From Tillus elongatus (taxonomy: Eukaryota > Arthropoda > Insecta > Coleoptera > Cleridae), in contig OZ023265.1 in assembly GCA_964006375.1 (NCBI GenBank), forward strand, positions 161,584,118-161,648,117: 64,000 bases of DNA. The letters run 5' to 3'. The notes under the pieces were generated by a model. It ran no database searches and had not been told where the DNA came from. It worked only from the letters and a program-made list of their open reading frames with translations. Below, piece by piece: positions 34,541-58,440 of this stretch. The first letter of the stretch is position 1; every line of letters begins with the position of its first letter. The position numbers and the translations under genes were made by a program.

Positions 34541-35537
34541 CAAGGTTCAGCTTTAGCCCCTACTCTGTTACTTCTCCACATCAATGACCTCCTCTCTAGC
34601 ACATCCAACCCAGTTCACAGTTACGCGGACGACAGCACCCTCCACTCAAATATACAATATTCTAAGCCCGTCTCTTTAGCCCAATTAGATGAGGATCGCA
34701 GACTCATGCAGGGTTCTGTCTCCGTGGATCTCCAAAAAATATTAGACTGGGAAAGTAGAAATCTTGTACAATTCAACCCCACCAAATCTCACTCTTGCTT
34801 TCTTTCTCATAAGAGATACACCAGCCCTAGACCCATCACAATCAACAACCAAGTTATTCAAAGTAATGAGTCCTTTTCTCTTGTTGGCATTTCTGTGGAT
34901 CGAAATCTTAATTGGCACCAACATGTCACATAAATTGCAGAAGCGGCTGCTAAGAAATTAGGTTTCCTCTTCCGGGCTCGCAAATACTTTACACCAGCTA
35001 ATCTCTATACCTTATGTACTTCACAAATAAGGCCAAAGCTCGAATTCTGCTCCCACATCTGGGGTGCAGCTGCCGCTTCTACACTCGCTATCTTGGACTC
35101 CATTCAAAAGAGACCTATACGTCTCATCGGTGACCCTACCCCCACCCAAAGGCTGCCATCCCTTGCCCACCGACGTGCCGTTAGTGACCTCTCTCTTATA
35201 GATATCTGCACGGGCACTGCTCAGAGGAGCTTTCCTCCATAGTTCCCCCACCTGCTGCCGCCAACAGATCTACCAGGGGAACAGAGCGAATGCATCCTTT
35301 TACTGTCCAGGTCACCAGACATAGAACATCTTGTTATGCCCGCTATTTTGTCCCGAGGACTTCCAAGTTGTGGAATTCCTTGCCGGCACATGTTTTTCCT
35401 TCTCCTCCGAACCTCCAAACCTTCAAGTCCAGAATTAACAAGTTGCCTCTTTTCTCCTTGTCAACACCCAGAGTACGATAGTATTTAGGCTGTAAGCCCT
35501 CGTGGTGTGTTGTTGAAATTAAAAAACAAAAAAAAAG
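34541..35537 (+). mobile_element. LINE family A, copy 5: RT C-terminal half with poly-A-like tail
   Basis: Plus strand: QGSALAPTLLLLHINDLLSS, then the catalytic box HSYADDSTLHSN (intact YADD), RRLMQGSVSVDLQKILDW and NRNLNWHQHVT, then frame breaks, then the C-terminal block MHPFTVQVTRHRTSCYARYF (35290-35481). The 3' end is GTTGTTGAAATTAAAAAACA followed by an A run. 5' truncation is exactly at the VPQGS region. Confidence 0.88.
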
Positions 35538-36360
35538 ACACTTTACGGTATCGAATCAAAGCGAATTTTCATACAATCTTCCAATTCGATAGTTATTTGC
35601 TATTCATTGTTAAAAAGATGTAATGATTAATAAAGTTTTCCTAGCTGTTTCTAGCTGCCTTCTATCCTCTAGTTTTATTTGCTTTTTCGTAACAGCAAGT
35701 ACAAGTCTTTCATTTGTTTTTTTATTTATTTTAGTCGCTTTTTTAACGGTTTAGAGACCAAATTGTGGCTGAGAAATTGTGTATTGAGATTAAGTTTATT
35801 TTGAGACAGACTACAGTAGTTGTAATAATTATAATGATGTCAGATAATGACAGTCATAAAAGAATAATAATAATTAGAGGTATAATCCAGAGAATTCATC
35901 CTGACTATTAACAAAATAAGAAACTGTTTTTATATTTTTACATTGTTTAACCTTTACATTGATTTTTTTTAAACCATTGATGAAGTACTTGTTTACACAA
36001 CTAATTCTAATGTTATTTTGTAATTAGCTGTGACATTTTGATTAATGTGATATTTGTTCTTATTAGTAACTAATTACTTTGATAATTAAAAGCATTTACC
36101 AAATGAGGTGTTTTATTTTATAATTTTATATGATCCTTTCTAACACTAAGTGAGATATAAGACACGAAGCAAGTGCTGCCACCTCGTTGCGGCACCAAGT
36201 AGTATGTTGTCACAGCAGCTCCAAATAACACACACAATGTTAAAAAATAGAGACTGTATACAACCAACTAACAATTTAGTAAATTGTCAGCCCTGGCCCA
36301 TTTCTACCCTAATATAGGGACAAAATATGTAAGGCTAGATGCATTCTCACCACAATTAGA

Positions 36361-36403
36361 ACCGTAGACCGGTTTCGTTCTAATTAGAGCTCGTCAGTAC
36401 GGT
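36361..36403 (-). ncRNA. Hammerhead ribozyme candidate, near-canonical
   Basis: Minus strand, 5' to 3': stem I arm ACCGTA; core CTGACGA; stem II GCTCT-AATT-AGAAC (one C.A mismatch, G-C closing pair next to the core); GAAA; stem III CCGG flanked by A and T (ACCGGT, self-complementary); cleavage triplet GTC; stem I return arm TACGGT, a perfect 6-bp match. All invariant core positions are present; only the tolerant position 7 is C instead of U. The short stem III is typical of type I hammerheads in Penelope-like elements and retrozymes, which act mainly as dimers. Function is inferred, not shown. Confidence 0.6.
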
Positions 36404-36680
36404 ATACTAATTGCAGCGAAAATACACCTATAAAGTAATACGGCTATGGTAGCCAGCCTTCCAACACTAAGTGAGATGTAAGACACAAAGCACGTGCCGC
36501 CACCTCGTTGCGGAACCAAGCAGTATGTTGACACGGCAGCTCTAAATAGCACAAAATGTTAAAAAATAGAGACTGTATACAACCAACTAACAATTTAGTA
36601 AATTGTCAGCCCTGGCCCATTTCTACGTTAATATAGGGACAAAGTATGTAAGGCTAGATGCATTCTCACCACAGTTAAAA

Positions 36681-36723
36681 CTGTACACCGGTCTCGCTCT
36701 AATTAGAGCTCGTCAGTACGGCA
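36681..36723 (-). ncRNA. Decayed hammerhead motif in the second tandem copy
   Basis: The equivalent positions in copy 2 keep CTGACGA and have a perfect stem II (GCTCTAATTAGAGC). GAAA has become GAGA and the cleavage base is G instead of C, so self-cleavage is not expected. Stem I is shortened to about 3 bp. Confidence 0.5.
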
Positions 36724-36946
36724 TACTAATTTCACCAACTAATTGTGGTGAGAATGCATCTAGCCTTACATACTTTGTCCCTATATTAGAGTAGAAATGG
36801 GCCAGGGCTGACAATTTACTAAATTGTTAGTTGGTTGTATACAGTCTCTAATATTTAACACTTTGTGTTATTTGGAGCTGCTGTGACAACATACTACTTA
36901 GTTCCGCAACGAGATGGCGGCACGTGCTTCTTGTCTTACATCTCAC

Positions 36947-37010
36947 AAATAGACCTTATGGTCGCGGTGGAGGGACCGGTATGGCCCACTCACATTCAAA
37001 CCTAAAAACC
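36947..37010 (+). mobile_element. 64-bp LINE family B tail with 10-bp target-site duplication
   Basis: The insert AATAGACCTTATGGTCGCGG... ending CAAACCTAAAAACC matches the last bases of the family B copies at 10.4 and 45.85 kb. It is flanked on both sides by TACATCTCAC (36937-36946 and 37011-37020). The uninterrupted sister repeat has CTCACTTAGTG order, confirming the insertion point. An extreme 5' truncation by target-primed reverse transcription. Confidence 0.88.
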
Positions 37011-37089
37011 TACATCTCACTTAGTGTTGGAAGGCTGGCTACCATAGCTGTATTACTTTATTGGTGTATCTTCGCTGCAAATTCTTACG

Positions 37090-37740
37090 ACGGGGCTTTC
37101 TTCGAGTCCGATGTTTCCTTTGACCAGGGTATCACACTTCTTTTCCAGCTTGTACCTCCTGCATAGTCGTCAGTTTGCCATGTACATTGTCACTGACACT
37201 TCTTATTCGGGTCTCTACTTGCTGGAAGATGTCTTTTACCTGATTTATTCGCTCGTCCATACATGAAGTAATATTCTCAATTCTGCAGGCTTGTTGTTGC
37301 AGAATTTTCTTGATTTCCTCCTCTCTTTTTCTCAGTTCCTCTTTTGCCTCTTCGTCTCTTTTTATGGCTTCTTCACCTCTTTTTCTCGTTTCTTACTTTG
37401 CTTCTTCATCTCTTCTTTTTATTACTTCTTTTTCTTCTTCATACCTTTTTCTAGTTTGTTCTCGTGCTAATTTAGCTTCTACGTCCATTTTTAAAATCAT
37501 TTCCAATAGCTGGGTGTCCATATTGGCTCTTGCGCTACGTGTCATAGTCATAGACATACTTAAAGCTGGTACACAGTTTATTCTGTTTCAAAAAGACAAC
37601 CAGTTATGAATTGCTGCTGACACTGATCGTCCAGAGATTTTAGAAATTTCCACATTGTTCAACGAATGTTCTGGAAAATATTTCCGCTAGCAGCTTTAAA
37701 ATCCCACTTGTGACACCAGTTTTATGTTATCCGGGGTCCT
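37090..37740 (-). mobile_element. Ty3/gypsy-like retrotransposon start: PBS and coiled-coil gag
   Basis: Minus strand: an LTR end (...ATAACATAAAAC), then TGGTGTCACAAGTGGGAT (37718-37701), a common insect gypsy primer-binding site. A gag-like frame follows from ATG at 37558 (MSMTMTRSARANMDTQLLEM), with a highly charged coiled coil (KRYEEEKEVIKRRDEEAK) that has an in-frame stop near 37396, and ends ...EVQAGKEV stop near 37130. No pol was seen. The LTR side is cut by LINE A copy 6. Confidence 0.65.
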
Positions 37741-37802
37741 GGATTTGTTGACTAACAGAACACAGCTTTTAAAACTACTAATTTATTATAACTACTTTAT
37801 TG

Positions 37803-40187
37803 CAACCTACTTACTTTCCTCGCATCCCAACACACAGCTCAAATCCCTTGGATCTTCTTCTTACTACAAAATCTGAATGCTATAAGACATTACTCCACCA
37901 CCCCTGCACCCCCCCCCCCTGCTCACGCAGACCACAGCATGGTCACTGCTTCCTGCGCAATGCAATCCGAAGTCACAGTCATCACATTCACGTATCGTTT
38001 GGCACTACAACTCCACGAACTGGGACGAAATGCGGGATTACTTTTCCTTATTTCCATGGGCGTCTGTCTGCTTCTCTCATCCTGACCCCTCTGATATCTC
38101 ACAAAACGTCACCGAAATTATCCAAGCTGGCATGGAATTGTTTATTCCACGTACACAGAAAACCTCTTCAGCCACTCAAAAGCCCTGGTTCTCTAAATCC
38201 TGTGACAAGGCCAGTCAAAGCTCACAAAACGCTTCTACACAATCCCAGTCAAGAAAATCGTCAAGCATTTAACGATGCAAGAAACGCTATGTCCGCATTC
38301 TTTCTGAGGCAAAAAACTCGTTTAATAACCACATAAAAACAAAGTCCTCTCAAGCCCCAACGGCAGAAAACCTTTCTGGACTTGCTAAATCTATTTGGAA
38401 TAATTTCTGCAAGAGCACGTTCCCACCTCTTCTTTCAGAGGATGAAATTGTTACTACCGCCCTGGGAAAGACTCGACTTTTTGCCTCGTTGTTCGCCGGC
38501 AATTCTACTCTCAACCCACCTCCAAATGTTCAACCACCAACAGTCCCCAATGTCACGCATAAAATGACGGATATCATTTTCAAAGCTAAAAAGGTACGAA
38601 AGATGCTCTCTTCTCTTAATACCAGGAAAGCCTTTGGCCTTGACGAGATCCCAGCAATTGTTCTCAAAAAATGTGCACCAGAAAATGCTCCTGTCCTGAC
38701 CCGTCTGCTACAGACATCTTACAATAGAAGGTATATTCCCTAGTAACTGGAAAACTGCTCGAGTACAACCCGTCCCCAAGAAAGGATCCAAAGCGCTTCC
38801 TAGCAACTACAGGCCTATTTCTTTTCTTTCAGTCGTCTCTAATGTGATGGAAAAGTATGTAAACACCGAATTACTAAAATTTCTTGAAAAACACAGTGTA
38901 ATCCATGACACGCAGTATGGATTCCGTCAGCGCAGATCAACTGCCGACCTCCTTCCCTTTGTCACCCATTCTTGGAACAAGTCTATGGAACTACACGGTG
39001 AATCCCAGATTGTCGCTCTAGACATATCCAAAGCATTCGACCAGGTCTGGCACACAGCGCTACTTGATAAACTTTCGGCCTATGGCCTACCACCAAAACT
39101 CTGTACCTGGACAGCAAATTTCCTCTCCAGCCGGAGCATTTCTGTTGTCGTGGATGGCCATTCCTCTAAACTGTATCCAATTAATGCAAAATTCCCCCAA
39201 GGTTCAGCTTTAGCCCTTATTTTGTTTCTTCTCCACATCAATGACCTCTCTGGCACATCCAACCCAGTTCACAGTTACGTGGATGTCAGCCCCCTCCACT
39301 CAAATATACAATATTCTAAGCCTGTCTCTTTAGCCCAATTAGAAGAGGATCGCAGACTCATGGAGGGTTCTGTCTCTGTGGATCTCTTAAAAATATTAGA
39401 CTGGGGAAGTAGAAATCTTGTACGATTCAACTTCACCAAATCTCAGTCTTGCTTTCTAACTCATAAGAGATACACCAGCCTAGACCCACCAAAATGAACA
39501 ACCAAGTTGTTCAAAGTAATGAGTCCTTTTCACTTGTTGGTATTTCTGTGGATCTAAATCTCAATTGCCACCAACATGTCACATCAATTGCAGAAGCGGC
39601 TGCTAAGAAATTAGGTTTCCTCTTCCAGGCTCGCAAATACTTTTCACCAGCTAATCTCTATACCTTATATACTTCACAAATAAGGCTAAACCTCGAATAC
39701 TGCTCCCACATCTAGGGTGCCGCTGCCGCTTCTACACTCGCTATCCTGGACTTCATTCAGAAGAGAGCTATAGGTCTCATCGGTGACTCCACTCTCACCC
39801 AAAGGTTGCCATCCCTTGCCCACCGACGTGCCGTTGGTGACCTCCCTCTCTTTTATAGATATCTGCACGGGCATTGCTCAGAGGAGCTTTGTTCCATAGT
39901 TCCTCCACCTGCTGCCCCCAACAGATCTACCAGGGGAACAGAGCGAATGCATCCTTTTACTGTCCAGGTCACCAGACATAGAACATCTTGTTATGCCCGC
40001 TCTTTTGTCCCGAGGACTTCCAAGTTGTGGAACTCCTTGCGGGCACATATTTTTCCTTCTCCTCCGAACCTCCAAACCTTAAAGTTCAGAAATAAAAAGT
40101 TGCCTCTTTCCTCCTTGTCGACACCCACGGTACGATAGTATTTAGGCTGCGAGCACTTGTGGTGTGTTGTTGAGATAAAAAATAAAA
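37803..40187 (+). mobile_element. LINE family A, copy 6: longest RT, almost open
   Basis: A 2.4-kb plus-strand copy. Pieces: PTYFPRIPTHSSNPLDLL (end of endonuclease), KVRKMLSSLNTRKAFGLDEI (38489 on), then a 217-codon frame 38844-39497 with QYGFRQRRSTADLLPFVTHS, LDISKAFDQVWHTALLDKL, FPQGSALALILFLLHINDL and HSYVDVSPLHSN. The catalytic YADD reads YVDV, so the enzyme is dead. The C-terminal block ends at 40138, then the TTGTTGAGATAAAAAATAAA tail. The 3' end lies about 300 bp past the ABCC4-like stop codon, in convergent orientation. Confidence 0.9.
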
Positions 40188-40498
40188 AACCAACTATTTT
40201 CCAAGAGCTCTATCAACTAAAATATTTCGCTCTATTAGTAAATGTCCATAGAGATTACAGACCTTTCTAGAAATATAATTGCAGAGTGTTCGCTGTTACC
40301 AACACATTTTACTGGTTGTCTGTTACCATAGAAGTAAACAAGTTCATAAACTTAATTCTCATAGAGACGGGTGCGACATTATGCAAATTAAAAAACAAAC
40401 TTTTCATAAAAAATATATTAAAAAATTACTGTAACCAACTTAACAATTAACGGGAACTATACAAAACATATAAACTAGTTTAAATTAAGGCATCAGTC

Positions 40499-52874
<12,376 letters not shown>

Positions 52875-53008
52875 CTGAAAATATAAACACTTGTGTTAGT
52901 TTAAGCATTAAAAAATGAATAACCCCAATGGAAAAAGCATTTGCCCATTCATAATTTTTGCAGGACAATCAAAAGCACATGCAAAATTGTCTGAAAAGCC
53001 TGACTGAA

Positions 53009-53200
53009 TACAGATGTAGCCACCGCTCTGGCTTTGCAAATGCTTGTTTTCTACTCTGTAACCGGTCTCGCCTTTTACGACATCGTCAGACAGGGCAACT
53101 TATTTTTATCTCCCGCCTGACGATGCCGTAAAAGGCGAAACTGATTACACAGATCAAAACAAGCACTTGTGAAGCCACGGAAGACGTTTCTACATCTGTA
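53009..53200. repeat. 192-bp palindromic MITE, third hammerhead-like family
   Basis: Ends TACAGATGTAG and CTACATCTGTA are inverted. Inner arms: minus 53094-53055 reads CCTGT, CTGACGA, T, GTC-GTAAAA-GGC, GAGA, CCGGTT, ACAG; plus 53114-53150 reads CTGACGA, T, GCC-GTAAAA-GGC, GAAA, CTGATTAC. The minus arm has a possible 4-bp stem I (CTGT/ACAG) and the self-complementary ACCGGT also seen at 36.4 kb. Confidence 0.65.
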
Positions 53201-53356
53201 TTTGGCATGGAACGGTTTTACCACGTAAGGGAAATAAAATTAATGAAAGAATTGTACATTTCAACAACTTTGCTGGGAGAGTATTCCATAGTTTTTGAAT
53301 GCTTTCAAAAAGAATGATGATTCCCAGCAAGGTGTTATATAAGTGAGTAATTTGAC

Positions 53357-53603
53357 GTTTTGTATTGTATTTTGTAACGTATTTTGTATTGTATTTTGTA
53401 TTGTATTTTATTTTGTATCGTATTTTGTATTGTATTTTGTAGTATATTTTGTATTGTATGTTGTATTGTATTTTGTATTGTATTTTGTATTGTATTTTGT
53501 ATTGTATTTTGCATTGTATTTTGTATTACATTTTGCATTGAATTTTGTATTGTTATTTGTATTGCATTATGTGTTGTATTTTGTATTGTATTTTGTTTCT
53601 TTA
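53357..53603 (+). repeat. 12-bp minisatellite TTTTGTATTGTA
   Basis: About 20 imperfect copies of TTTTGTATTGTA. Because 12 is divisible by 3, all frames on both strands stay open (CIVF on plus, QNTI on minus). These are not genes. Confidence 0.95.
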
Positions 53604-54195
53604 ACGTTGGTCTATTTCCGCAATTATGGCCAGTCACCGACTCCAGCGAGCAGTTTCACCTCACTATCCAGGAATTTTTCTGAACCACACGCTTTCTGTA
53701 AGGAGTGTAAGGCTCTTTAACGTGCCCAACATTGCATATGGTACACGGGACCAAACGCTTAACGTACCCTCCGAAGTGCGGAACATGCGCACGCACGCAC
53801 ACACACATAATGCCACAGCCTCGGTTGATGTTAATTTATAGTATGTACTGAAAAATAATTTGACGTTTCTACTGGGAATTGAACCTGGCACCGTTACGTC
53901 CAAACGTATATGTTTGACTTAGTATGAAGTTTTTGGCTAAAACAAGTTTGCTAGTTAAAACTCGATGATAAAGGAACTAAGGGTATACCTTCTGAGAAAC
54001 AGTGTCGTTAATAGTAGATACAAGAGGTAAATATTCACAACTTTTTTCTACGATGAAAAGGTTAGATTGGTATATAACATCGATAACTCCTTACAGATAT
54101 TATAAGATATTGGCTATGATGAGTTTAGAGCTTAAAGTGTAGCAGATAATAGACTTCTCGAAACAGATCTGCAAAGTGCAACAGGATGTGTATAT
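53604..54195. other. Intergenic or upstream intron, no features
   Basis: A short (ACGC/ACAC)n run at 53787-53808. No further ABCC4-like exon was recognised from here to the right edge. Confidence 0.4.
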
Positions 54196-54199
54196 TGAC

Positions 54200-54625
54200 A
54201 GATGAGGCACGATCCACGGTTCTCGACAAAAACTGCAACATTGTATTACTTTCCGGTAATGGTACGTCACTGGAATGACCATGCTCGTCAAATCATCTAA
54301 AAATGTCAGTGATTGGTTGTAGGAACGCAGAGAAGAAAATAACTTCATATGAACTTGGGTATCAAAATGTTCCGTTATAGAAATACCGAGCGATAAAATC
54401 ATGAGATGCTTTTTTTTTCACTTTCGACTTATCACCCGGTATCTCGATAACGAAACAGTTTGATACCCAAGTTCATTTGAAGTTATTTTCCTTTATTAGC
54501 GTCCACAATCAGTCACTGACATTTGAAGATGGTGCACGAGGTTGGTTATCCCAGTACCATCACGGGAAAGTAAATACATATGTTGTAGGTTTTCTCAAAA
54601 ACCGTGGATCCTATAGAAATGAAGC
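54200..54625. repeat. ~430-bp foldback element
   Basis: Left arm 54200-54395 and right arm 54428-54625 are inverted copies: AATAACTTCATATGAACTTG pairs with CAAGTTCATTTGAAGTTATT; ATCCACGGTT pairs with AACCGTGGAT; AATGTCAGTGATTGG pairs with CAGTCACTGACATT. Arm identity is imperfect. The centre is the T-rich stretch around 54410. No ORF. Confidence 0.7.
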
Positions 54626-55203
54626 AAGACCGCCTTTTTGGTGTAATTGTTAATGTTCTTTTTGAGAATTCTGATGTTGGTGTGAAAATTCTCATATTGA
54701 TGTTGCATTCTCGATGAAAAAAAATTCTATGGATGAATAATTATCTGCCCCACCCCATACCTACGTCCTTGTTGATCGGAGAAATTAATTTATAACGCCA
54801 TTTCATCGCAAGAAAGAAGCTCAATGTGTGTGGAGGGTTCTGAAATTATGATAGAAAAAGTGTTTGCGACCTTGCACTTGAACACCCCGTACCTCCGAAA
54901 CGAAGCTTTATTGGAAAATCTTCATAAATACTTTTCCTCTTGAAATTAGCCAAAGACCATGCTTCCGAGTTTTCTGTACGTTATTAGGAAACCCCCTGCC
55001 TCTAATTGTTATGATTGCCTGACACTTTTGATTAGTTTGAGATTTTCCTTGTCTACGTGGTGATTATTATCTCAAATATGTTGAGAAATACATGATTTAT
55101 TCACAGTGCATTATCGCAGTTGCGCTAATTGTTTTTTTAAGTTTCAATGCATCTTTTAGTTTTCTTAAACCGGAACTTAACCAGTATAGTTTAGTTTATT
55201 CAT

Positions 55204-55305
55204 CCCACTGATGACGCTAACTTTGTTAGCGAAACAATTGTCAGATCTGAAAACTGCATTGATGAACTGGGTTCTCCAAATTGCACTTATCAGTGCTCAT
55301 CATAA
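55204..55305 (+). repeat. Single hammerhead-like repeat unit (family 2)
   Basis: Plus strand: CTGATGA, C, stem II GCTAAC-TTT-GTTAGC, GAAA, CAATTG, TC. Stem III is ACAATTGT instead of ACGATCGT, a paired change on both sides that keeps self-complementarity. The unit ends TTATCAGTGCTCATCA at 55303. Confidence 0.6.
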
Positions 55306-55400
55306 GTTCAAATCTACACTGATTGGTCCTAAATATGGTGGGCAAAATAAAAGACCTATTGAAACTATATTTAAAGAACATTTAGCGCGACTGAGATATA

Positions 55401-57407
55401 CAGGGTGTTACAAAATAGTGGGCCAACCCGCTAACCACGGATTTCAGAGACAAAAATTTTATGACTTTTCTTATAACATTTTTCTTCTGGGGGCTCCGTT
55501 TTTAAAATACAGAGTGTTGAAATTGAACTTAAAAAATAATTTTTCATTTCTAGTTTTTATGTTTTTGAAGTTATCTCAATGAAATTTTGCACGTAGTCTT
55601 ATTTTGGACCTAGACGCCATATGTGTAGATGAGGAGAGAAAAATCAAATCCCTAGGGGGGTGGAATAAGTATTGACCCTCTAAACTTTTTTGTGCGCACG
55701 CCAATGGTTTCAAAACAAATGGATTTTTTTAGAAAAAATAATTTTATAACTTTTGTTTTTCTAGTTGAATTTTGATATAACAACTGGTTTATGAGTTATT
55801 GTAAGTTGTATGGTCGGACCCAAACAGGTGAGAAAAAACCCACGAAACCTGTTTTTATTTATAATTGTTATGTTTTTGAAGTTATCTCCATGAAATTTTG
55901 CACGTAGTCTTATTTCACGGCTATACGACATCTGCGTGAATAAGAAAAATCAAACCCCAAGGGGTATAGGAGGGATGGTATTATTAATAGTCCCCTAAAC
56001 TTCTTTGTGCGCACGCCAATGGTTTTAAAACAAATGGCTGTTATTAGATCAATCAATGTGGTAACTTTAGTCACGAATCCTACAAGGCGCAGAGAAATAC
56101 CGTATGAAACCAGACGTTTTCAAAAAATCGGTTTTCTCTAATCAAAAGAGCCCGCCTGTGCATCCAAGAGGGTGGTAGCTATATTGAGCATTTAATTTAA
56201 CTATAATTTTGTTTCTATAACATCGCTTTAGTTACTGTTTTTCATTATTTTTTGTTGATTTTTCTTGTTAATAGTAGATTGGCAGTTTAAGTTTAATACA
56301 AGTTATACTTATAAAACTGTTTTGATGACTTCTAATAACATATGTGCAAAACATAGTAGTGTATACGTATTCAAGTAGCAGTATTTAAGGCAATGGAATG
56401 AGCTACAATTTCTGTGTAATACATTCTCTATTCTGATTGCAAATGAATATAAAAAAATCGAAATTTTTTTAATTTGTTGAGACGTGTCACCGGCGTTCGA
56501 GAACGCAAATGACCTACGATATCAGTTTCTACTACTAGACCACCGGCGCCCGAATAAAAAATTTAGGGATTTGATTTTTCTTATTTACGCAGATGTCGTC
56601 TAGTCGTGGTAAGACTACATGTTATATTTCATGGAGATAACGTTTCGTAGGTTCTTTCTCACCTGTTTGGGTCCGACCATACAACTTACAATAACTCATA
56701 AACCAGTCGTTTTATCAAAACTAGAGAAACAAAAATTATAAAATTATTTTGTTTAACAACAGTCATTTGTTTTGAAACCATTGGCGTGCGCACAAAAAAG
56801 TTTAGAGTGTCAATACTTGTTACACCCCCCTGTACCCCCCTTGGGATTTGATTTTTCTCTCCTCATCTACACAGATGGCGTCTAGTTCTGAAATAAGACT
56901 GCGTGCAAAATTTTATGGAGATAAATTCAAAAACATAAAAATTAAAAATGAAAAAATGTTTAGTAGGTTTTCTCTCACCTGTTTGGGTCCCACCATGCAA
57001 CTTACAATAACTCATAAACTAGTCGTTTTATCAAAATTCAACTAGAGAAACAAAAGTTATAAAATTATTTTGTCTAACAAAAGCCATTTGTTTTGAAACC
57101 ATTGGCGTGCGCACAAAAAAGTTTAGAGGGCCAATATTTATTCCACCCCCCTGTACCCCCTTGGGATTTGATTTTTCTCTCCTCATCTACGGCGTCTAGT
57201 TATAAAATAAGACTACGTGCAAAATTTAATTGAGATAACTTCAAAAACATAAAAATTAGATATCAAAATTATTTTTTAAGTTCAATTTCAACACTCTGTA
57301 TTTCTAAAACGGGGCCCCCAGAAGAAAAATGTTATAGGAAAACTCATAAAATTTTCGTCTCTGGAATCTGTGGTTAGCGGGTTGGCCCACCATTTTGTAA
57401 CACCCTG
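55401..57407. mobile_element. 2-kb foldback element with tandem units in each arm
   Basis: Ends CAGGGTGTTACAAAATAGTG (55401) and CATTTTGTAACACCCTG (inverted, to 57407). The left arm holds two direct copies of a ~318-bp unit (GTGCGCACGCCAATGGTTT at about 55691 and 56006). The right arm holds two inverted copies (CCATTGGCGTGCGCAC at about 56778 and 57099). The spacer of about 525 bp (56046-56570) is unique. ORFs at 55211-55582 and 56848-57045 are chance frames in the arms. Probably a non-autonomous foldback DNA transposon. Confidence 0.78.
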
Positions 57408-57734
57408 CAGTACTATGGATAAATCATGTGTTGTTTAACATATTTGTGATTATAATCACCATGCAGATAAGGAAAATCTCAAGCTAATCTAGTGTCATCA
57501 CGAAAATTAGACGCGTGCGAAAGTGTATACACGGTGTCTGGAGATGATGGACAATACTGAAACCGGTAATAGGTTTATGGACCTGAGGACTCTTGGTTTT
57601 CAAGTTTATAGTATTTAATTTTTTTCCCAGCTCCTACCTTGCTCCACTATTTTCTATCTTACTTGTATAAATGATAATATTTGTGTGTTCTGTTTTATTT
57701 TTAGTGAATTTTCGTAGAAAAAAATTCACTAATG

Positions 57735-58440
<706 letters not shown>

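Larger units (their letters stand above)
36138..37081. repeat. Tandem plus inverted ~320-bp repeat (retrozyme-like)
   Basis: Copy 1 spans about 36138-36459, copy 2 (direct, slightly truncated) 36460-36735, and copy 3 (inverted) 36736-37081. All share CAACACTAAGTGAGAT, CCACCTCGTTGCGG and AGCCCTGGCCCATTTCTAC. Corresponding hammerhead-core positions in copies 1 and 2 are ~320 bp apart. Copy 3 is interrupted by a 64-bp family B LINE tail at 36947-37010. No coding frame is conserved. Confidence 0.8.

Noticed and set aside
36138..36735. CRISPR-like or satellite array
   Set aside because: Only two direct copies plus one inverted, with ~320-bp units and no short spacers; not a CRISPR and not a satellite array.
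37310..37609. Plus-strand Ser/Phe-rich 99-codon ORF
   Set aside because: It is the antisense shadow of the minus-strand charged gag-like coiled coil next to a primer-binding site.
53335..53720. ORFs of repeated CIVF (plus) or QNTI (minus)
   Set aside because: The 12-bp minisatellite is divisible by 3, so all frames stay open; no gene.
55211..55582. 123-codon plus-strand ORF
   Set aside because: It straddles a hammerhead-like repeat and the left arm of the foldback element; no protein family recognised.
57530..57600. Another hammerhead-like site (GGAGATGATGGAC...CTGAAACCGGTAAT)
   Set aside because: It has GAAACCGGT but no CTGANGA core or closing stem in the right place; the same applies to 60840-60880 on the minus strand.
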